Assembly: GCA_007134845.1 (NCBI GenBank)
Contig: SLKA01000041.1
Location: forward strand, 1-56,694
From: Balneolales bacterium
GTDB lineage: Bacteria > Bacteroidota > Rhodothermia > Balneolales > Natronogracilivirgulaceae
Length of the DNA: 56,694 nucleotides
Reading direction: 5' to 3'
Part shown: in pieces, positions 53,777-56,694 of the stretch
Numbering within the stretch: the first letter of the stretch is position 1
Layout of the letters: every line of letters begins with the position of its first letter
The notes under the pieces: model-generated
What the model was told of the DNA's origin: nothing
Seen by the model: the letters and a program-made list of their open reading frames with translations, nothing else
Database searches by the model: none
Translations under genes and position numbers: made by a program

Positions 53777-54259
53777 ATGGCGCATCAAAGAATCGAAGTT
53801 GACCTGCCTTTAGCGAAAGTTTATGAGTTGATGAGTACTCCCACGGATTTCCCCAAGTATCTCTCCGCGCTCAGGGACGTTAGTAAAATCAATTCCCAAA
53901 CTTTTGAATATGTAACTGAAATTGGTGGAGAAGAATTCCGGTGGACCACCAACATCATTGATGATCTGCGTAACACCCGTTTTGCCTGGATCACTATTAA
54001 TGGCAATCTAAATCAGACCGGAACCATTCGCTTTACACCATTAAACAACGGATCCCGTACCAGGGTAGACTTTAGTCTGGATTACAGGACGTTCTTTGGT
54101 GAACCCTCAAGTGAAATGGCAAAATTCATTGAAGAATTGCCCAAGCAGCTCCTGAGCGACCTTGAGAAATTCAAAAACCTTGCAGAAAGCGGCAACTTCA
54201 AGGATGAAGAGGAAAAAGAGGTAGTTGCTTCCGAGAAAAAGGAAGAAGTAACGGCCTGA
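53777..54259 (+). CDS. SRPBCC (START-like) family protein
   Basis: The 160-residue protein has the SRPBCC/polyketide-cyclase ligand-binding fold. AHQRIEVDLPLAKVYELMSTPTDFPKYL matches its N-terminal strand and helix, quoted in parts here, followed by EEFRWTTNIIDDLRN and GTIRFTPLNNGSRTRVDFSLDY. The long C-terminal helix is EMAKFIEELPKQLLSDLEKFKNLA. A Lys/Glu-rich tail of ~25 residues (DEEEKEVVASEKKEEVTA) follows. The ligand is unknown. The gene stands alone and ends at a strong terminator, so it is a single-gene transcript. Confidence 0.8.
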   Translation: MAHQRIEVDLPLAKVYELMSTPTDFPKYLSALRDVSKINSQTFEYVTEIGGEEFRWTTNIIDDLRNTRFAWITINGNLNQTGTIRFTPLNNGSRTRVDFSLDYRTFFGEPSSEMAKFIEELPKQLLSDLEKFKNLAESGNFKDEEEKEVVASEKKEEVTA

Positions 54260-54278
54260 TTATTCCAGCAGATAAACT

Positions 54279-54308
54279 AAAAAGGGGGTTTAACCCCCTT
54301 TTTTTTTA
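54279..54308 (+). terminator. Strong intrinsic terminator
   Basis: AAAAGGGGG and CCCCCTTTT pair across a five-base TTTAA loop, followed by a run of about ten T residues (54281-54308). This is a textbook rho-independent terminator for the SRPBCC gene. Confidence 0.93.
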
Positions 54309-54340
54309 CCCTGCAGTTACGTGTATCAGACACCGCTCCA

Positions 54341-55210
54341 ATGTTCTTATCCGAGTTTCTTGACTCCGAACACAAGGAACAACCCTTTGCCGCAGTGCTT
54401 GGACACCCTGTTGCACATAGCCGGTCTCCGGGAATTCATAATGCTGCGCTTGCCTATCACAAAATGGATGTGCAGTATCACGCATTGGATTGTCCCCCGG
54501 CCGAGTTGAATCTGACAACGGAACTTTTTGCGCTTCGTGGTTTCCGCGGTGCGAATGTGACCATTCCACTTAAGGAAAAGATCCTATCCTTTCTTGATGA
54601 GGTCGATGAGACGGCACAACAGATCGGTGCTGTGAACACGGTTGTTCCCGATAAGCAGAAGGGATGTTTAACCGGGTTCAATACGGATGCTTACGGGTTT
54701 GTTCAGCCATTGAAAGACATAGGGGAGATTCGCACGGCAACTATTTTGGGTACCGGCGGTGCATCGCGGGCAGTAAGCTATGCCTTACTTAAACTCGGAA
54801 TAAAAACCAGGTATATTGTAAGTCGTTCTTCTAATAAACTTGATATAAATAACAATGATTCGGAGGGACTTCATTGGATCACATACGACAATCTGAAAAC
54901 TGCCATAAGAAAATCTGATTTGATTGTGAACACAACCCCGGTGGGCATGCACCCTGACACAGGTCATTCTCCGGTGCCGGACGATCTGATGCCACTGTTT
55001 GCAGGTAAAGTTTGTTATGATATCATTTACAATCCGCTCGAAACGGCGTTGCTTCAAAAAGCACGGCATCATGGAGCCCAAACGATAGGCGGCCTCGATA
55101 TGTTCATCCATCAGGCGGCTCTGTCTTTCGAGCTGTGGTTCGTCAAACCAATGCCATTGCAACTGATTCGGGATGTGCTGCTTGAAATGATATCAAAAAG
55201 TAACAGATAA
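54341..55210 (+). CDS. aroE: Shikimate dehydrogenase
   Basis: AroE reduces 3-dehydroshikimate to shikimate with NADPH in aromatic amino acid synthesis. The 289-residue protein has the shikimate motif AAVLGHPVAHSRSPGIHNAAL, the catalytic Lys in GANVTIPLKEKIL, and GAVNTVV and NTDAYGF. The dinucleotide site is TILGTGGASRAVSYALLKLG, and VNTTPVGMHPD and GLDMFIHQAALSFELWF finish the family pattern. All catalytic residues appear present. It is five bases upstream of the laccase-domain gene and 30 bases after the terminator. Confidence 0.96.
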   Translation: MFLSEFLDSEHKEQPFAAVLGHPVAHSRSPGIHNAALAYHKMDVQYHALDCPPAELNLTTELFALRGFRGANVTIPLKEKILSFLDEVDETAQQIGAVNTVVPDKQKGCLTGFNTDAYGFVQPLKDIGEIRTATILGTGGASRAVSYALLKLGIKTRYIVSRSSNKLDINNNDSEGLHWITYDNLKTAIRKSDLIVNTTPVGMHPDTGHSPVPDDLMPLFAGKVCYDIIYNPLETALLQKARHHGAQTIGGLDMFIHQAALSFELWFVKPMPLQLIRDVLLEMISKSNR

Positions 55211-55215
55211 CATAT

Positions 55216-55938
55216 ATGCCCAGAATTTGGTCGGACAAACCGGAGATCCATGCTGCTTTCATTACACGGGAAATAGAGCCAAAAGGCTTGCATTTCACTT
55301 CGGTCACCAATCTGCCGGATGAGTCCGCTGAATACAAGGCTCTGGAAAGCAACCGCAGGATTGTCGCTGAATACCTGAGCCATCCGAACATTGGCCTCTG
55401 CATGGGAAAGCAGATTCATGGCAAACGTGTTGCATATGTAAGAAAGGCAGGGCTATCAGAGGCAACGGATGGCCTGGTTACCGACCAGCCCGGCCTTGCC
55501 GTTGGTGTTCTTGTGGCAGATTGTGCCGCCGTTCTGTTTGCCGATCCGGTCAACAAGATTGTTGGAGCAGTTCACTCGGGTTGGCGTGGAGCTGTTAGCG
55601 GCATTTTGCAAGAAGCGGTCAGGCAAATGGAAAAGATTGGCGCAGAACCCGATCTGATGCAAGTTTACATCAGTCCATGTATCTCTCAGTCATCATTTGA
55701 AGTTGGAGAGGAGGTTGCCTCACAATTTTCTGAACGCCACGTGGACCGGTCCCGGAAGAAACCTCATGTGGATTTGCGAGGATTCATTCTGCAGGAGCTC
55801 ATAAAAGCCGGTATTTCTAATGAGGTGATCATTCGCGATGAAAAATGCACGATGACTCATCCAGAGACCCTTCACTCACACAGAAGGGACGGGGCAAAAA
55901 GCGGCCGGATGATGGGTATTATTTATTTATCAGATTAA
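55216..55938 (+). CDS. pgeF: Purine nucleoside phosphorylase / laccase-domain protein YfiH
   Basis: This 240-residue protein belongs to the multicopper-oxidoreductase-like laccase-domain family (YfiH/PgeF). It has been reported both as a purine nucleoside phosphorylase/adenosine deaminase and as a peptidoglycan-editing factor in bacteria. The metal-binding cysteine and histidines are visible in GKQIHGKRVAYV, VADCAAVLFAD and GAVHSGWRGAVSGIL. A final family motif is CTMTHPETLHSHRRDGAKSGR, in which Cys and His follow the pattern. It is tightly linked to aroE, five bases upstream, but no functional connection to it is evident. Confidence 0.9.
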   Translation: MPRIWSDKPEIHAAFITREIEPKGLHFTSVTNLPDESAEYKALESNRRIVAEYLSHPNIGLCMGKQIHGKRVAYVRKAGLSEATDGLVTDQPGLAVGVLVADCAAVLFADPVNKIVGAVHSGWRGAVSGILQEAVRQMEKIGAEPDLMQVYISPCISQSSFEVGEEVASQFSERHVDRSRKKPHVDLRGFILQELIKAGISNEVIIRDEKCTMTHPETLHSHRRDGAKSGRMMGIIYLSD

Positions 55939-56043
55939 CTTTTTGTCCGGGAACTATTTTTGCCCATTTTAATGATTCCGTTATGTCCAGTGCAATGCAT
56001 TCACTATAATTACATATCGCCAACGTAACAGTACCACCAGAAT

Positions 56044-56694
56044 TTGAACAGACAAAGCCTGCTTATTTTAGGATCTACGGGATCCATCGGAACCCAGACA
56101 CTGGACATCGTACGCATGCATCCGGACAAACTTGATGTGTTCGGGATCACGGCCCATACAAATTGGAAGACACTCGCAGAACAGATCAATGAATTTCGTC
56201 CGTCATTTGCACTGCTTGTGGATGATTCTTCCTTTAACAATTTGAGGGAATCCGTCACTCATGATCATACGACCCTGCTCTGCGGACAAAAAGAGTTGGA
56301 GGAGCTGGTTAAATCAGATGATGCCGATACAGTCATCAACAGCCTGGTAGGCTTTTCCGGGTTTCGGCCCACCATTACAGCCCTCTCGGCGGGAAAAAAA
56401 GTTGCACTTGCCAACAAGGAGTCACTGGTTGTCGGAGGTGCACTGCTGGCTAAATATCTCAATGGCAACTATGACAGGTTGATTCCTGTTGATTCCGAGC
56501 ACAGCGCCATACTTCAATGCCTGGTTGGTGAAGATATACGTACCATTGAAAAGCTTATCATAACAGCCAGCGGGGGGCCTTTCAGAACATGGTCAAAACA
56601 TCAGATAAAAAAGGCTACCGTCAGGGATGCGCTCAGACATCCGAACTGGGATATGGGATCCAAGATCACGATCGACTCGGCCACGATGATGAAC
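56044..56694 (+). CDS. dxr: 1-deoxy-D-xylulose 5-phosphate reductoisomerase, N-terminal part (partial)
   Basis: Dxr converts DXP to MEP, the second step of the MEP route to isoprenoids. About 217 residues are visible before the window ends, with no stop. The NADPH-binding motif is ILGSTGSIGTQTLDIVRMHPD. NSLVGFSGFRPTITAL, GKKVALANKESLVVGG and the metal site VDSEHSAILQCL (Asp, Ser, Glu) are intact. ASGGPFR and GSKITIDSATMMN follow in family order. No ATG occurs in frame upstream before a TAA stop at 56026-56028, so the TTG at 56044 is used. Confidence 0.95.
   Translation, partial: MNRQSLLILGSTGSIGTQTLDIVRMHPDKLDVFGITAHTNWKTLAEQINEFRPSFALLVDDSSFNNLRESVTHDHTTLLCGQKELEELVKSDDADTVINSLVGFSGFRPTITALSAGKKVALANKESLVVGGALLAKYLNGNYDRLIPVDSEHSAILQCLVGEDIRTIEKLIITASGGPFRTWSKHQIKKATVRDALRHPNWDMGSKITIDSATMMN

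Noticed and set aside
1-56694. CRISPR array, tRNA, rRNA, prophage, transposase or defence system
   Set aside because: I looked for array-like repeats, tRNA T-loop motifs, integrases and transposases and saw none. A dedicated tRNA scan would be needed to be certain.

Overview
The window is a dense, mixed-strand piece of bacterial chromosome with moderate GC by eye. About 52 protein genes are supported. I see no tRNA or rRNA gene, CRISPR array, insertion sequence or prophage. The gene set points to the Bacteroidota/FCB side of the tree, possibly a Balneolota- or Rhodothermota-like organism: an Hc1-type histone H1-like mini-gene, a bacillithiol gene (bshC), a DUF151 bifunctional nuclease with a UvrB/C motif, a 14-subunit-type NADH dehydrogenase, and several ATG-less (GTG/TTG) starts with weak Shine-Dalgarno sequences. 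This placement is inference, not a database result.

Layout. 1-5335 (+): end of fabF, rnc, ilvE, then the folate/thymidylate pair thyA-folA coupled to a secreted M1 metallopeptidase. 5340-7639 (-): a FecR-like/Fn3-like secreted protein and an HD phosphohydrolase. 7760-9096: an M42 aminopeptidase and a convergent Hc1 gene, separated by a bidirectional terminator with a duplicated arm. 9268-14151 (-): a tight four-gene operon of enzyme relatives that depart from their families' catalytic signatures (Ntn acylase, gutted GH3, two-domain cytidine deaminase, amino-acid-kinase-like protein). 14233-18360 (+): lysA, ltaE, an MFS transporter and an alpha/beta-hydrolase-like protein. 18604-22209: an orphan OmpR-type regulator, trmH, and convergent tex. 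22404-25841 (+): hisN, an M1-peptidase-like protein that has lost all its zinc ligands, and a small unknown gene. 25838-28030 (-): a NatAB-like ABC exporter. 28268-33829 (+): glgA, glgC, a 5'-nucleotidase lipoprotein and a queuosine-mannosyltransferase-like glycosyltransferase. 33792-37775 (-): dnaB, a family-4-like uracil-DNA glycosylase, mtaB. 37932-45247 (-): nuoABCDEFGH. 45559-49901 (+): bifunctional nuclease, bshC, 5-formyl-THF cyclo-ligase, PspC-domain protein, tmk. 49774-53609 (-): an outer-membrane barrel and an RND/MMPL exporter. 53777-56694 (+): SRPBCC protein, a strong terminator, aroE, pgeF and the start of dxr.

Most of this is housekeeping: fatty acid, amino acid, folate/dTMP, glycogen, respiratory and isoprenoid functions. 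The unusual material is a set of apparently re-purposed or decaying enzymes: the 9268-14151 operon, the M1 pseudo-peptidase, a uracil-DNA glycosylase lacking most Fe-S cysteines, and a hydrolase lacking its serine. There are also several convergent gene pairs whose 3' ends overlap on opposite strands. I did not find an obvious defence system or mobile cassette. The strongest candidate for something undescribed is the 9268-14151 operon.
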